Source: Actinomortierella ambigua (Eukaryota; Mortierellomycota; Mortierellomycetes; Mortierellales; Mortierellaceae). From it: a DNA stretch of 25,503 bases. How positions within the stretch are numbered: position 1 is the first letter of the stretch; each line of letters starts with the position of its first letter. Below the pieces are notes generated by a model, which saw only the letters and a list, made by a program, of their open reading frames with translations, was not told where the DNA came from and did no database searches. Both the position numbers and the translations under genes were made by a program. The stretch spans positions 998 to 26,500 of the forward strand of contig JAAAJB010000501.1 of the NCBI GenBank assembly GCA_016098155.1, in the 5' to 3' direction. Shown piece after piece: positions 9,034 to 20,800 of the stretch.

Positions 9034-12000
9034 ATGGAGGTAGGCGACATTTCTCAGCGCCCTTTCACACATGGTGAAACGTGCATTCATCCCTGGGCTG
9101 CATACCTGACCGAATGAGGCGACTCATGCATCTGCTCTTTTTTTTTTATTCTGTTCCTGTTTTCTTGCTTGGATCCATGCCAATGCTTGATCATTTACAA
9201 TTCATAGGCTGTCCTCGACTTTAATCGCGAGCTTGACATTGATCTGCTGGACCGAGTTGTCAACGCCTTCTACTCGTCAACAGGCCCTGACGTAAGTAGT
9301 GTGTTCATTTGTTTCCATTGTCATGAGAGCGAAATTTCAGCTGCGAGAGGTGGTGCCCTGGACATTCTTCCACGGCCATGCAGCAGCACTGTTTCCAGAT
9401 GCCAAATGCCAGATGCCAATTGGCGGCAAATGAAGAGCTTGTTGCCCATGGAAGGGGGGAAGAGGGTGATCTCTTTAACCGGTCTGATGGGGCTCGACCC
9501 CTCGCTCTCCTTCCTCCCGCCTCTCCCATTGTTTCCCGCCCGACAGTCGCGTCCCCGGGCCAAATGTCACGTTGGTGCTTGCTTGGTCTGGAATAATCCA
9601 AACAGCTCCATTTCGTAGATGCATAAGACTGAGGCTCATGGCTCCCCACTTGCCCCTCCCTTCCCCCCCTCCCTTCGCCCACCTCCCTCCCCCCTTGGAT
9701 GTGTGGACACATACACTAACGACCAGAGCTTTTCAATCCCCTGCTTCGTGCCTCCACGCCGATTGCTCATTCACAGCATCAACATGCTCAGCAGGTCCTA
9801 ACGCAATTCCAGGATCACCCCGACGCATGGCGACGTGTTGATGCCATTCTCGAGCGATCCAAGGTGTCCCAGACCAAGGTATTTGTCGAGTGAGAGTGAG
9901 AGCAAGCCATCATCTCATGTCCCCTTTCATGGTGTGGTGTGACTGATATGTATCTCATTCCCCTTTGAAATAGTTCTTGGCCCTTGCTATCCTTGAGAAG
10001 CTTGTGCAGACGCGATGGAAAACGTTACCCACGGAACAGTGCCAAGGTACGGAAGCAGGATGATGTTGGAAGCAGGATGATGGAGGTTCACACAAATCTC
10101 AGGGATGTCTCACTCGTTCAGTGCGATGGGCGTCGTTTGCTAACGGGATAGTCTTTTTGTTTTACTCATTTCTTGGTTGGCGGAACGAACGTATCCAGGC
10201 ATCCGCAACTTCATTGTTGGCCTTATCGTCAAACTGTCATCTGACGAGGCGACACTGATCCGTGAGAAGACACTGATCAACAAGCTCAACCTTGTATTGG
10301 TGCAGGTAAGCGCATCGACCATCGACACTGATGACCAAGCTCGACCAATGAACTCTCTCTCCTCTCCCCCCTTTTTTCCCTTTGCTCCTGGGAGCTAATC
10401 GACGTTTGTTCAACTTCCCAATTCTATGGCAACAGGTTCTGAAGCAGGAGTGGCCCCATGCCTGGCCAAACTTCATCCCCGAGATTGTCGTGTCATCCAA
10501 GTCAAGTCTGTCTCTTTGCGAGAACAACATGGTCATCCTCAAGTTGCTCAGGTGATGATTAGCTTCATTTTATACCACCTTTGTGCTGCCACATCCAACT
10601 GAACAACAAAAAAAAACTGACCTGGTTGGCTCATACCACCCTCATTGTATTTCACTTTCTTTTTTTTTTCATTGTAGTGAAGAGATTTTCGACTACTCGG
10701 CAGAACAAATGACACAGACAAAGACAAAGAACCTGAAGAACTCCATGTGCGGCGAGTTTTCAGAGATCTTCCAGCTCTGCAGTGAAATTCTTGAAAAGAC
10801 CAACAAACCTAGCTTGATCAAGGCGACGTTGAACACGCTGCTTCGATTCCTCAACTGGATTCCTTTGGGCTACATCTTTGAGACCAACATTGTCGAGAAT
10901 CTGCGCAACCGCTTCTTGGAGGTGCCCATGTTCCGCAACATCACCCTTCGCTGCCTGACCGAGATTGGAAGCTTGACAGTTGGATCCGAGTATGACGACA
11001 AGTTTGTCGTCCTCTTCAACATGGTCATGACCTCAGTTGCAAAGACGATCCCCATGCAGACCAACATCGCCCAGGTTTACGAGAATGCTTCGGATGACGA
11101 CCAACAGTACATCAACAACCTGGCGCTTTTCCTCACAGGATTCCTTGGCGCTCATCTGAAGCTGGTCGAGAACGCACAGAACCGCGAGGTGCTGCTGGCT
11201 GCACACTCGTACCTGATCAGCATCTCCCGTGTTGACGAGCGCGAGATCTTCAAGATTTGTTTGGAGTACTGGGCCAAGCTGGTCGCTGAGCTGTACGAGG
11301 AGATTCAGCAACTGCCTGTCATGGATCTGCCTCTCCTGAGCCTTGGTGGTTCCGGTGGTATGATGCAGTCGCCCGCCAACAACGTCGCCCTCCGCAAGAC
11401 GATGTATTCCGACATTCTTTCGCATCTTCGTGTCGTGATGATCGAACGCATGGTTAAGCCAGAGGAGGTTCTGATTGTCGAGAATGACGAGGGCGAGATT
11501 GTTCGCGAGGTTATGAAGGAGAGTGACACCATTGTTCTCTACAAGAGCATGCGTGAGGTCCTTGTCTACCTCACCCATTTGGACTGTGCTGATACCGAGC
11601 ACATCATGTCGGACAAGCTGACAAAGCAGGTGGACGGAACCGAATGGTCGTGGAACAACCTGAACCAGCTCTGCTGGGCCATCGGTTCGATCTCGGGTGC
11701 CATGAACGAAGAGTCGGAGAAGCGCTTCCTGGTGACTGTCATCAAAGAGCTTCTCGGCCTTTGTGAGATGAAGCGTGGCAAGGACAACAAGGCCGTTGTC
11801 GCCTCCAACATTATGTACATCGTCGGCCAGTACCCGCGCTTCTTGAAGGCTCACTGGAAGTTCCTGAAGACAGTTGTCAACAAGCTGTTTGAGTTTATGC
11901 ACGAGACCCACGACGGTGTTCAGGACATGGCTTGCGATACCTTTATCAAGATTGCCCAAAAGTGTCGTCGGCACTTTGTTCTCCAGCAGTCGCAGGAGGT

Positions 12001-13569
12001 CATGCCCTTCATCGATGAGATCCTTGAGACGCTGGATAAGATTACGAGCGACCTTTCATCGGCTCAAATCCACACCTTCTACGAGGCCATTGGCTATATG
12101 ATCTCTGCTCAGCCCAACCGTGTCGCACAGGAGCGCCTTATTGCCAAGGCTATGAGCTCGCCCAACCAGCACTGGGACACGATCATGGGCCTGGCCAACA
12201 CCAACATTCAGACGCTCGAGAACATTGACAACCTCAAGGTCCTCGCCAGCGTTCTCAAGACCAACGTTGCAGCATGCGGGTCGATTGGTCCGGGCTTCTT
12301 TAGCCAACTGGGCCGTATCTACCTGGATCTGCTAGCTGTATACAAGGCTGTGAGCCAGCTGATTTCGGAGAGCGTTGTCAAGCAAGGGCCAGTTGCACTC
12401 CGCACACCCAAGGTGCGTGCGATGCGCACGGTGAAGAAGGAGATTCTGCACCTGATCGAAACCTATGTCAACAAGGCCGATGATCTGACAGAAGTCACGA
12501 CCAAGATTATCCCCGGTGTCCTGGAGGCTGTTTTGGGTGACTATCAACGCAACGTTGAGCCTGCACGTGATGCCGAGGTGCTTAGCGTGATGAGCACCAT
12601 TGTCGGAAGACTTGGGGTAAGGATTACACCCGGTTTGCTTCACACTGTAATGGGATTGTATTCCTCCACGACATTTTCCACCCTCCGTGGTTTCCTTATC
12701 ACAGACCTCGCTAATTTTTTCTCTCTTTCCTTTTCAACTTTTTCTTCCTCCGTCTCTAGTCGCTACTGAATGACAAGGTGCCTGCTATTCTGGACTCTGT
12801 CTTTGAGTGCACGCTGAGCATGATCAATAAGGACTTTGCAGAATACCCCGATCACCGCGTTGGCTTCTTCAAGTTGATTCGTGCGATTAACCTGTGCTGC
12901 TTTGCGGCGCTGATCAAGATTCCTCCAGCACAGTTCCGCCTGTTTATCGACAGTATTGTGTGGGCATTCAAGCACACGATGCGTGATATTGCCGACATGG
13001 GTCTGAACATTTGCTTGGAGGTGATCAACAACTTTTCATTGGGCGACCCTGCGATTGCAAACCAGTTCTACCAAGGCTACTTCCTGAACCTGCTGAACGA
13101 TGTGTTCTATGTGTTGACGGACCACAACCACAAGAGTGGTTTCAAGTTGCAGAGCCAAGTGCTCGCACGGATGTTTTCGCTGGTGGAGGCAGGAGCGGTG
13201 CAGGCACCATTGTTTACGCCGGCACAAGTGACAGATCCGAACATGACGAATGGACAATTCTTGCGGGAATATATCATGAATCTGCTGCAGAATGCATTCC
13301 CGCACCTGACGCCTCAACAGATCCGGACATTTACGCTGGCACTGTTCGAGACGAACCGGGATTCTAACCGGTTCAAGCTGCATCTGCGCGACTTTTTGAT
13401 CCAGCTGACCGAATTTGGCTCAACAGAAACAGAACAGAACGAGCTGTTCTTGGATGAGCGTGAGGCAGAGATGGAAGCGAAGAAGAAGCAAGAGCGTGAG
13501 GCGGCACTGCGTATCCCTGGTCTGGTTAAGCCTGCCGATCTCCCTGCCACCATGGATGAGGATGAATAA
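9034..13569 (+). CDS. XPO1: Exportin-1 / CRM1 nuclear export receptor
   Basis: Eight coding exons: 9034-9039, 9208-9291, 9777-9878, 9974-10046, 10199-10305, 10436-10551, 10678-12616, 12760-13569, giving 1078 codons plus stop, all phases closing. This is the karyopherin-beta that carries leucine-rich NES cargo and RNPs out of the nucleus with Ran-GTP. Family marks: [30 protein letters not shown] (CRIME/importin-beta N domain, residues about 30-110), [34 protein letters not shown], the acidic H9-loop segment [13 protein letters not shown], the NES-groove block [16 protein letters not shown] then [48 protein letters not shown], and the C-terminal [18 protein letters not shown] and [15 protein letters not shown] with [12 protein letters not shown]. 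Length matches human (1071) and yeast (1084). The reactive cysteine targeted by leptomycin B is present (Cys525, codon 11762-11764). The first coding exon is only ATGGAG. It is the longest and best-conserved gene here. Confidence 0.97.
9292..9776 (+). other. CRM1 intron 2 (485 nt)
   Basis: This is the longest CRM1 intron; the other six are 95-168 nt. It contains a run of related ATGCCA copies (about 9399-9420) and a C-rich block (9640-9700). A 30-codon open stretch follows a possible acceptor at about 9340 and ends in TGA, but the normal exon 2-exon 3 join is in phase and matches the family, so I do not treat it as coding. Confidence 0.6.
10051..10084 (+). repeat. 17-bp tandem duplication in CRM1 intron 4
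   Basis: The unit ggaagcaggatgatgtt begins four bases into the intron and is immediately repeated (second copy differs only at its last two bases). Confidence 0.8.
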
Positions 13570-14623
13570 TGACATGAGTCTTCCTTTTCTTGCTGCAAGA
13601 TACCGATGATAATGGAGTCCGTCCCTCTCGTTTTTTTTTCTTTTTCTTTGTTACCTTTTTTTTTTTCTGTCACTCTATCTTCCATCTTTGTTTTTCACCA
13701 AGAGTCTTTTGAACAAGCTTGGAGACACGAGCTAGATGTTATCTCGTTTTTCTTTTTTCTTTTTCCTTTCTCGCTCTCACCTACTACCACCTTTTCCCCC
13801 TTCATTCTCTCTGTTTTTCTGTTCATTGCAAACGAACTGCCAAAATAAAACAAAAAAACCTTTTGTAATCCACAATCATCGGGATGAGAGATAGGGTTAG
13901 TTGCTAAACTTATCACGCCACTCATTCACCTTACTACCGCAATCGTGTCGCCAAGAGGAACAAGGGGTACGTACGTAGAATGAGGGTGAGTAAGAGAGGG
14001 AGGGAGGGAGGGGAAAGATAAGGTCCCTGGCCATTCTCTATCACATTCTGATTCCGCGAAACCCAGCTACTTGGCCAGGACTACTCGGGCGGGGCTGTGC
14101 GACCATTGGCGGTGCTAGTGTCGCAGAGAAGGCCCAGACGTTCGTTGATGGGCTGAGATGCAAAACAAAATGTGAAATGAGCGACACAAAATAGATATTT
14201 TCTAGTCAGTGCCCACAGACCTGCACTCTTGTTGGATGTGATGTACAGCAGCAGGTACAAAGATAGGACCAAACTGGTGACAACAGCAGGAAGAGGTGTA
14301 CGAAAGATAGATTGTCTATCCCCCTATCCATCCCTCGCGTGGGTTATAAGCCCAGCCAAGCTGAGAAGGAAAGTACCCTACATTTGGATGATCCGTTTCA
14401 GATAAGCAGTCCCCAACCGACAGTTATGTTCTTCCTTGCTCACTCCCTTACTCTCTCACTCTCTCATTGCATTCTGTCTCCTTCATTCCTCTCCCTGTCC
14501 TCTACCATCGCTCTCTCTCTCTCTCTGCTCTACTCGCTCCTCTTTATCCTTTACTCTCCTCCCATCCTCTCCAACTTTTTCACAGCACAGCACATAATAC
14601 TACAGTCCCCACCCACCTTCAGA
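13570..14623. other. Intergenic region, CRM1 3' UTR to ACOT9-like promoter and leader
   Basis: These 1054 bp are T- and CT-rich after the CRM1 stop (13620-13830), then include an AATAAA at 13844, a GA-rich block near 14000, and CT-rich leader sequence from about 14440 to 14600 before the ACOT9-like ATG. A minus-strand frame near 14210-14320 with a hydrophobic helix is discussed among the rejected items. No supportable gene. Confidence 0.45.
13844..13849 (+). terminator. Candidate polyadenylation signal of CRM1
   Basis: AATAAA occurs 275 bp after the CRM1 stop codon, downstream of T-rich 3' UTR sequence. It is the best canonical hexamer in this region; actual cleavage cannot be seen. Confidence 0.4.
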
Positions 14624-17477
14624 ATGCAGTCCACTCAAACACTGCGCTCGCGTGCTACACAGCTGACTCGGGCATTGACCCAGCGCACAACAAAGCCAAC
14701 GATCACGCTGCATCGGTCGATCGGCACAGAGCGACCTCACTTTTTCGCAGGCAGCAACCGACACCTGCGCGATCAGATCCGACAGCAGCAGCAACTGGCC
14801 CAGAACAATGGTGCTAGCAGCAGTAGCAGCAACAGCACCTCGGCTGCCGTGGCTGCTGAAGCGTTGGAGGAGAAGGCGCGCAAGGTGCTCATGGATAAGT
14901 TGGGCACCCATAGTAAGCCCACTGTTGCAGGCAAGTATTGTTGTTGTTGTTGTTTTTTCTCCGCCTCTTTCTTCTTCTTTCTCTCTCTCTGCCTTTCTTT
15001 TTTTGGGGGGAAGAGGAGTTGAGCGAGACACCACGCAATTTTTTTTTCCACGGTCCGATGGAGGCTCAGCTTTGATTCTCTCTACCGTGATTCATTTTCG
15101 TGTCGAGAGGGGGTTCTTTCTTCACACGGGCAAGTTATTCTCCTTTGAGAGGAAGAGACACCGCGAGACGATACGATTCTCTCACGCCTCATTAAACATA
15201 CGCCCCGTTCCACCTCGTCACCCTATTTCTTCCTTGTTCCCCCCTTCCTCTTCTCGCAATCTCTACTCTTACCTCCACCCTTTCCACACCTCCTACCTTT
15301 CGTTTGATTGGGGGTGTGTAGGTAGGAAGAGGTAGGTGGGCGTTTTTTTTTCTCGGCGCTCTTTTATGTCTCTCCCTTCGGTCGTACCTTTTGTTTTCTG
15401 TTCCAAGGAAGGGAATGGGGGGAGAGATGGCTTTTCACTCCATATTGGCGATTAGAGTTCCGTCGACCCAAAACGCCCATGGGTGAAAAAGGAAACTGCA
15501 GCACCCAAGAAAAAGTGCGGGGTTTGCCATGATGCCAACATGGCAGAACTAGAGTTATCATGTACCACACACACCGTATCACACCCCCTGGAGAGATCCA
15601 TCTCTCTCTCTCTCTCTCTCTCCTTCACTCTTTCACTTTCAGTCTCGCTCCCTCATACATACAACACACATATACACACTCACCAAGGGGGACGGACAAC
15701 AGCTCGACTGATCAGACGAGTGTTGCACAAGGGGGGGACAAAAATTCCGGGTAGAGGGGAGCTCGGGCTTCGACCCGGCTGGCCTTCAAATGAAGAAAAA
15801 GACGTGATTCACAATGATGTGTGCAATAGGATGCGAGAGCGTTTTTATTTTGCATGGACAACAATCTGTTGTCCCCCCTGTTCTCCCTTTTCCCACCAAT
15901 CCGGTTGAGGGTTCTGCCCTTCCAGTTGTACTTATAAACTTTCTTTTTCTTTTTTTTTCGCATTCCAACAGAGTCTACAGCAGCCAAGGGAACAACCGAG
16001 GCCAGCAATGCATCGGCTACGTCGGCTGCATCGGTGTCAGCGTCGGCGGGGTCCAAAGTGCACAATACGGGTGCCAACTCGTCGATGCAGCTGCCACACG
16101 GCAAGGTATTTACCGTGCGCCCTGTGACGTCGTGGATCGACAAGCTGGCCATGCAGCATGGGTCGCCAACGAGCACGACGGTCAGCAAGGTGACGGCGAC
16201 CAAGACGACAGACACTACCAAATATGAGAAGCGCGATCTGGTGCTCAAGACGATGCAAGACTCGTACACAGAGGTGATCTTGCCGTTCGCGTCCGACAAG
16301 TCGCTCTTGGAGGAGTATATCAACGTTGGTGGATCTCTGAGGTAAGATTTACGAAACATAATTCTCTAGTAGCGGGGTGCTATTATTTAGTTGATTTTTT
16401 TCATGTTGTTGTTGCTAACGACTTTTTATATCACATACACGTAAAAAAAAAATACTGGCGTCTAGACATGGCAAGATCATGGAAGATCTTGATGCACTGG
16501 CAGGTGCCATTGCGTACAAGCATGCAGACGACGGCAAGGCCAACAGTTCGCCGTTGACGATTGTGACGGCATCGGTCGACCGGATTGATTTCCTGAAGGA
16601 GCTTGGGGTGAAGGATTTGAAGCTGTCAGGCCATGTGACCTATGTTGGCTACAGTTCGATGGAGGTGTTTATGAAGATGGAGGAGATTGCACCGGAGAAG
16701 GAAGGTGGCCACGGCGACACGATCCTGGTGGCGCGATTCACGATGGTGGCGCGTGATGCGTTGACCGGTAAGGCGGCGCAGGTGAACCCGATGCTGTTGC
16801 AGAACGATATCGAGAAGAAGCTGTTCCAGATGGGCGAGGACCACAAGGCGCGGAAGCGACTGGCGCTGGACAGCTCGCTGACGAAGCGGCCACCGACACA
16901 AGAGGAGCGGTTCCTGATCCACGATCTGTTTCTCGAGTATTCCAAGTACGACGATCGCGAGTCCAAGATGAAGAAGCCCGAGAATGTCGAGTGGATGGCC
17001 GACACCAAGATGAGCGCGATCCAGATCATGCAGCCGCAGGACCGGAACATCCACGACAAGATCTTTGGTGGGTATCTGATGCGGCTGGCGTACGAGCTTG
17101 CGTTCTGCAATGCGTCGGTGTTTATTTCGGCCCGGCCAAAGTTTTTGGCGCTGGATGAGATTTCGTTCCGAGCACCGGTGCCGATCGGTACGTTTTTGGC
17201 ACTGGATTCGCAGATTGTGTATGCGGAAGGAGGCGATCACCATTCGTTCCAGGTGATGGTCAAGGCCGATGTGCTGGATGTCAAGGCTGGAACACGCAAC
17301 ACGACCAACACCTTTTGGTTCACGTTCCGCGACCCCGTCAAGGGCACGCCGCGCATCATGCCCCGCACATATGCAGAGTCGATGCTCTACCTGGAGGGCA
17401 AGCGCCGACGGAGCTTGGGTCGCCAGCTGGCTGGCATCCACCGACAGAGCTTGGAGTATAGCAAGGAGAGCAAGTAA
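14624..17477 (+). CDS. ACOT9: ACOT9-like mitochondrial acyl-CoA thioesterase (double HotDog)
   Basis: Three exons: 14624-14930, 15972-16341, 16466-17477, giving 562 codons plus stop. The enzyme hydrolyses acyl-CoA to free acid and CoA; ACOT9 acts in the mitochondrial matrix. The first 45 residues are rich in Arg, Thr and Ser with no acidic residue until about position 39 (TLRSRATQLTRALTQRTTK), a good targeting peptide, followed by a low-complexity Gln/Ser/Ala linker to about residue 135. HotDog 1 begins near RHGKIMEDLDALAGAIAYKH (226 on), with LKLSGHVTYVGYSSMEV and ARFTMVARDALTGKAAQVNP. HotDog 2 begins near 405, with PQDRNIHDKIFGGYLMRLAYE, ALDEISFRAPVPIGTFLALD and ESMLYLEGKRR at the end. Exon 1 can end either at 14930 (a GC donor, CAG/gcaagt) or at 14912 (a GT donor, ATA/gtaagc); both keep the frame and differ by six residues. 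Exon 3 alone holds both catalytic domains. Confidence 0.92.
14931..15971 (+). other. Long first intron of the ACOT9-like gene (1041 nt)
   Basis: Much longer than most introns in the window. It contains TTG repeats and CT/T-rich tracts next to the donor, a (TC)11 microsatellite, and a good pyrimidine tract before the acceptor CCAACAG. I see no additional exon with family similarity; the targeting and linker regions on either side are poorly conserved, so a missed small exon cannot be excluded. Confidence 0.55.
15601..15622 (+). repeat. (TC)11 microsatellite
   Basis: Uninterrupted TC dinucleotides inside the first intron of the ACOT9-like gene. Confidence 0.95.
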
Positions 17478-17828
17478 ATATATCCCCTCTCTCTCTTTCT
17501 TTCTTTCTTTCTCTCTCTCTCTCTCCGCCAAAGTGTCCTGACGCAAACCATCTCTTCATCGTAAAGTAGCAAGAAATAGAAGCCATTACCCCCAAACACA
17601 CGCATACATACACGTATCCACATATCCACATGCCAATCATCTTGTGTGTTGTTATTTTCAAATATAATTTAGAGCATATTGTACAAATAAGATGGAAAGG
17701 CGAGAAGGGGAGGTCCTTTTTTTAAAAAAGAGTAGAAACATACATGGTGGGAAAAGATTACATGGACTTCGTTATAGGTTGCAATGAACCTTTGAGAGAT
17801 GTACAGATTTTTTTTTGTTTGTGGTTGA
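17478..17828. other. Convergent 3' region between ACOT9-like and monooxygenase genes
   Basis: These 351 bp separate two stop codons. A CT/CTTT microsatellite (about 17487-17526) follows the ACOT9-like stop and is part of its 3' UTR; the rest is AT-rich. No canonical AATAAA was seen on either strand. Confidence 0.5.
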
Positions 17829-20800
17829 TCAGTCGCTCAGAGCACGCACCAGCGGAGCAGGAGGGAGCCGCTTGTTCTTGTTAGGGACTTTGTGGTGTCC
17901 CTGTTGCAAATAGTAGTCAAACAGGGGCGGCGCCGGTAGTGGGGGCGAGTTCGCAACGACGGCTGGGGTCGATGTGGCGGTGGAGGGAGCGGTCGTGGCG
18001 GCGGTGGTGGCGGTGGTGGTGGCAATCGTGGTAGGGACGGAGGAAGACGAAGAAGAACAAGCGGCGCGGTGACCGTGGGTGTAGCCGAGGCCGCCAGCGC
18101 TGGCCGTGGCACTGTGGATGCTGATGTGGCTTCCGTTATGGATGGACGAGGTGGCGATCGAGGACGAGCTCATGTCCATCGGGTAGTGGTGATGCGGGTG
18201 GACATTAGAGTATCCACCGCCGTTGACGCCGCGGCCGATACTGCTGGCACCGTTGACGCTACGGCGGATGGGCAGAGACGACAGGAAGGGTCGCAGGAGC
18301 CTCGAGGCACGCGCACCGGGCGAGATGTATCCGCCACCACTGGCGTCATAGTCATCGTCATGCTGGCCCATGTGGTGGGTACGGCGCTTGTTCAACAGGT
18401 GCGGCTCGCCTTCGTGAAAGGTCTTACTAGGCACCGGTGGTGGTGTGTCTTCGCCCTGGCCCACAAATGAGAATGGCTTGCTGGACGAGCCCTCGAGCAC
18501 ACCAGCGGACCGTGGACCGGCTGCTGGGATGGTTGGAAGCGTGGATGACGACGACCAGCTGGTATAGAACAGGCGCTCTTCGTCAATGGGCACAGAACTA
18601 TCCCGAGGAGGGCTGTGGTCACCATGGTCGTCTTCCTCGCCCAAACGGCGACGAGGCGGCGGCGGGCGGCTACGGTGACGACGGTGGCCATACAGAGGAT
18701 CATCATCGGAGTGCGATGGGCGGTGGTGCGGGTGGCGCGCAACCGACCAATCGTCCTCTACCTCTTCAAATTCTTCACCCTCGACAAGGGTTTCGTGATG
18801 GATGCTGTTGCGGATCATCGGTCGGTGTCCTCCATTGGATGCCTCCGGCTGGTGTGTGGCCGCCTTCGAGAGGGCCTTGTGGACCCGCGAGGTAGCTCGA
18901 CCGAGAGAGCTGGCTCGTCGGTCATCCACGGGAGAGATCTTGCTGCTCGCTTCTGGATCGATGCGTGTGGAAGTGTAGATGCTCAAGGATGCCTGGGTCG
19001 GTGGTGTTGGGGAAGATTGTCGCCGTTGGAGTAGCAACTTTTGCTGTTGTAATTGTTGCCTTGTGTAGAATGATTTAGGTGGAGGAGGGGGTGGAGGAGG
19101 GGGTGGTGGTGGTAGTGGTGGTAATGGGGTCGATGGTGGCGATGGCTGGCGTTCATGGTCGACACCATAGTAGCTACCGTAGTTGCTAATGGAATCCTCA
19201 TTACGGCGGTTATGTTCTCGCTCCCAGTGGATGGCAGCCTGAGAAAATGAGGGAGGCGATGATGCAGCGGGGGAGTGGTGGCCTATGATGCGGTAGACGA
19301 TGCCCATGGCGATCTGTCGCCCGCGTCGTCCCATACGACCGCCGCTACCGCCACTTGTGGAGGACTTTAACGAGTCGGCGCTGGAATTTGTAGATTGTGA
19401 GCCTGAAAGATTCGAAGCCGAGGTCACGGTGGTGCCGTTGGCGCCGTTGCCGAATGCATGCTCGCCCTCAAACCGTCGGTCTTCCAGCAGTGGCGTCTGG
19501 GTCTTGCGGGCCCTGTTCTTCTTGTGACCATGGTCTGACAGCGGCTTGAGGAACGTCAGTTGCGGTCGCTCGCCGTACAGCATGTCACTCATCCTACCCA
19601 TTAACCACTCTGAGACAAAGTTGGACACGAGTTTACGGGCCACTCTTCCTGTCAAACCCTACGCACGGCGACATTTTCATACAGAGATAGACGAGCATGT
19701 GTGAGAAGGGGAAAGTAGGGCACTTGTCAAGAATAAGTAGGAAAGAGAAAAAACAGTTAAACACATACCCTGTGGAACAACATAGCGTCTTGACGCTTGG
19801 TCGCAGTGATGGCGGCACGGACGTTGGGGCTTCTGCGCTCATAGTAGATCTGGAACAGGTTTTCGATGTCGCGCTGGTCGTTGGTGGGCAGTTCAGTCAA
19901 GAGACTGACGAGAGTGATGGCGTCCAGGATAGCCATGGTGGGACCATAGCCGGATGAAACGATCATTCGATGACAGCTGTCTCCAACAAGGACTGTGCGG
20001 CCATGGTACCAAGTATGAAAGACCTTTTCTTCGGTTACGACCTGGCTGATCATACGGCGAGAGCTCTTGTCGATAATGTTGCCCAAGGTGCCACCAAAGG
20101 GACAGGCCTGCTCGCGAAGCTCGGCAGCATCGTGCATGTCCTCAAAGTCTTGAAGCTGGTGCCATTTTCGCTCCTGCTTCGTCGAACTGGATGTGTACGA
20201 CGACAATGCGGCTGCGGCCATCGCGCCCCCAGCAGAGGGTGCACCATCGGACGTCATGACCGAGCTTGAGATGGGGAGGACCGGGAGAGCCTTCTTGGAC
20301 AAAGGTGGGACGGAAGATGAGAGGGGTGACGAGACAGACTGGATGGATTCGATACTACTCCTTGTGTGGAGAGTCTTGCCTCCACCATTTTTACTCTTGG
20401 TATTACCTCCACCTTCACCACCACCTCCTCCTCCTCCACTGCCTCCACCTCCACCAGTGCCGCTGCCATTGCCACTACCACCTATTCTCCTGTGAGGCCC
20501 ATGCAAGGCCGTGGTGATACCCCAGCCGAACCGATTGCCAGGCATGGGAACGAACCAGATCATGCTACGCTCGTATCTGGGCATGACCAAGTGCAGCTCA
20601 CACTTGTCAGATTTCAAAACGGGGTAGAGCTCGGGATCCATGGGATTGGTGATACCGACCAAACAGCGTTGCTCCATCTTGATTGGGGATTGGTCTTGTG
20701 GGTGCAGCTTGTTTTGTGACCTGAGCTCAGCAAACATGAGCTCGCGGACGAGCGATTCGCCTCCGTCTGCGCCAACAACAATGTCGGCGGAGAAGGTCGA

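Noticed and set aside
9340..9433. Possible poison or alternative exon in CRM1 intron 2 (30 codons then TGA)
   Set aside because: An open stretch of this length is expected by chance, and the canonical splice keeps the family sequence.
11033..11974. 313-codon minus-strand open frame
   Set aside because: Fully antisense to the highly conserved CRM1 exon 7; a codon-bias shadow.
13888..13902. Telomere-like agggttag
   Set aside because: A single copy inside an ordinary intergenic region.
14081..14320. Minus-strand frame with a hydrophobic helix (VVTSLVLSLYLLLYI) followed by a possible 66-nt intron and acceptor
   Set aside because: Attractive as a small membrane protein, but the frame is closed upstream by TAG just before GDRQSIF, there is no in-frame Met, no upstream exon joins in phase, and the three possible downstream frames give no consistent protein.
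16626..17546. 306-codon minus-strand open frame
   Set aside because: Antisense shadow of the ACOT9-like exon 3; Arg/His/Leu-rich with no family character.
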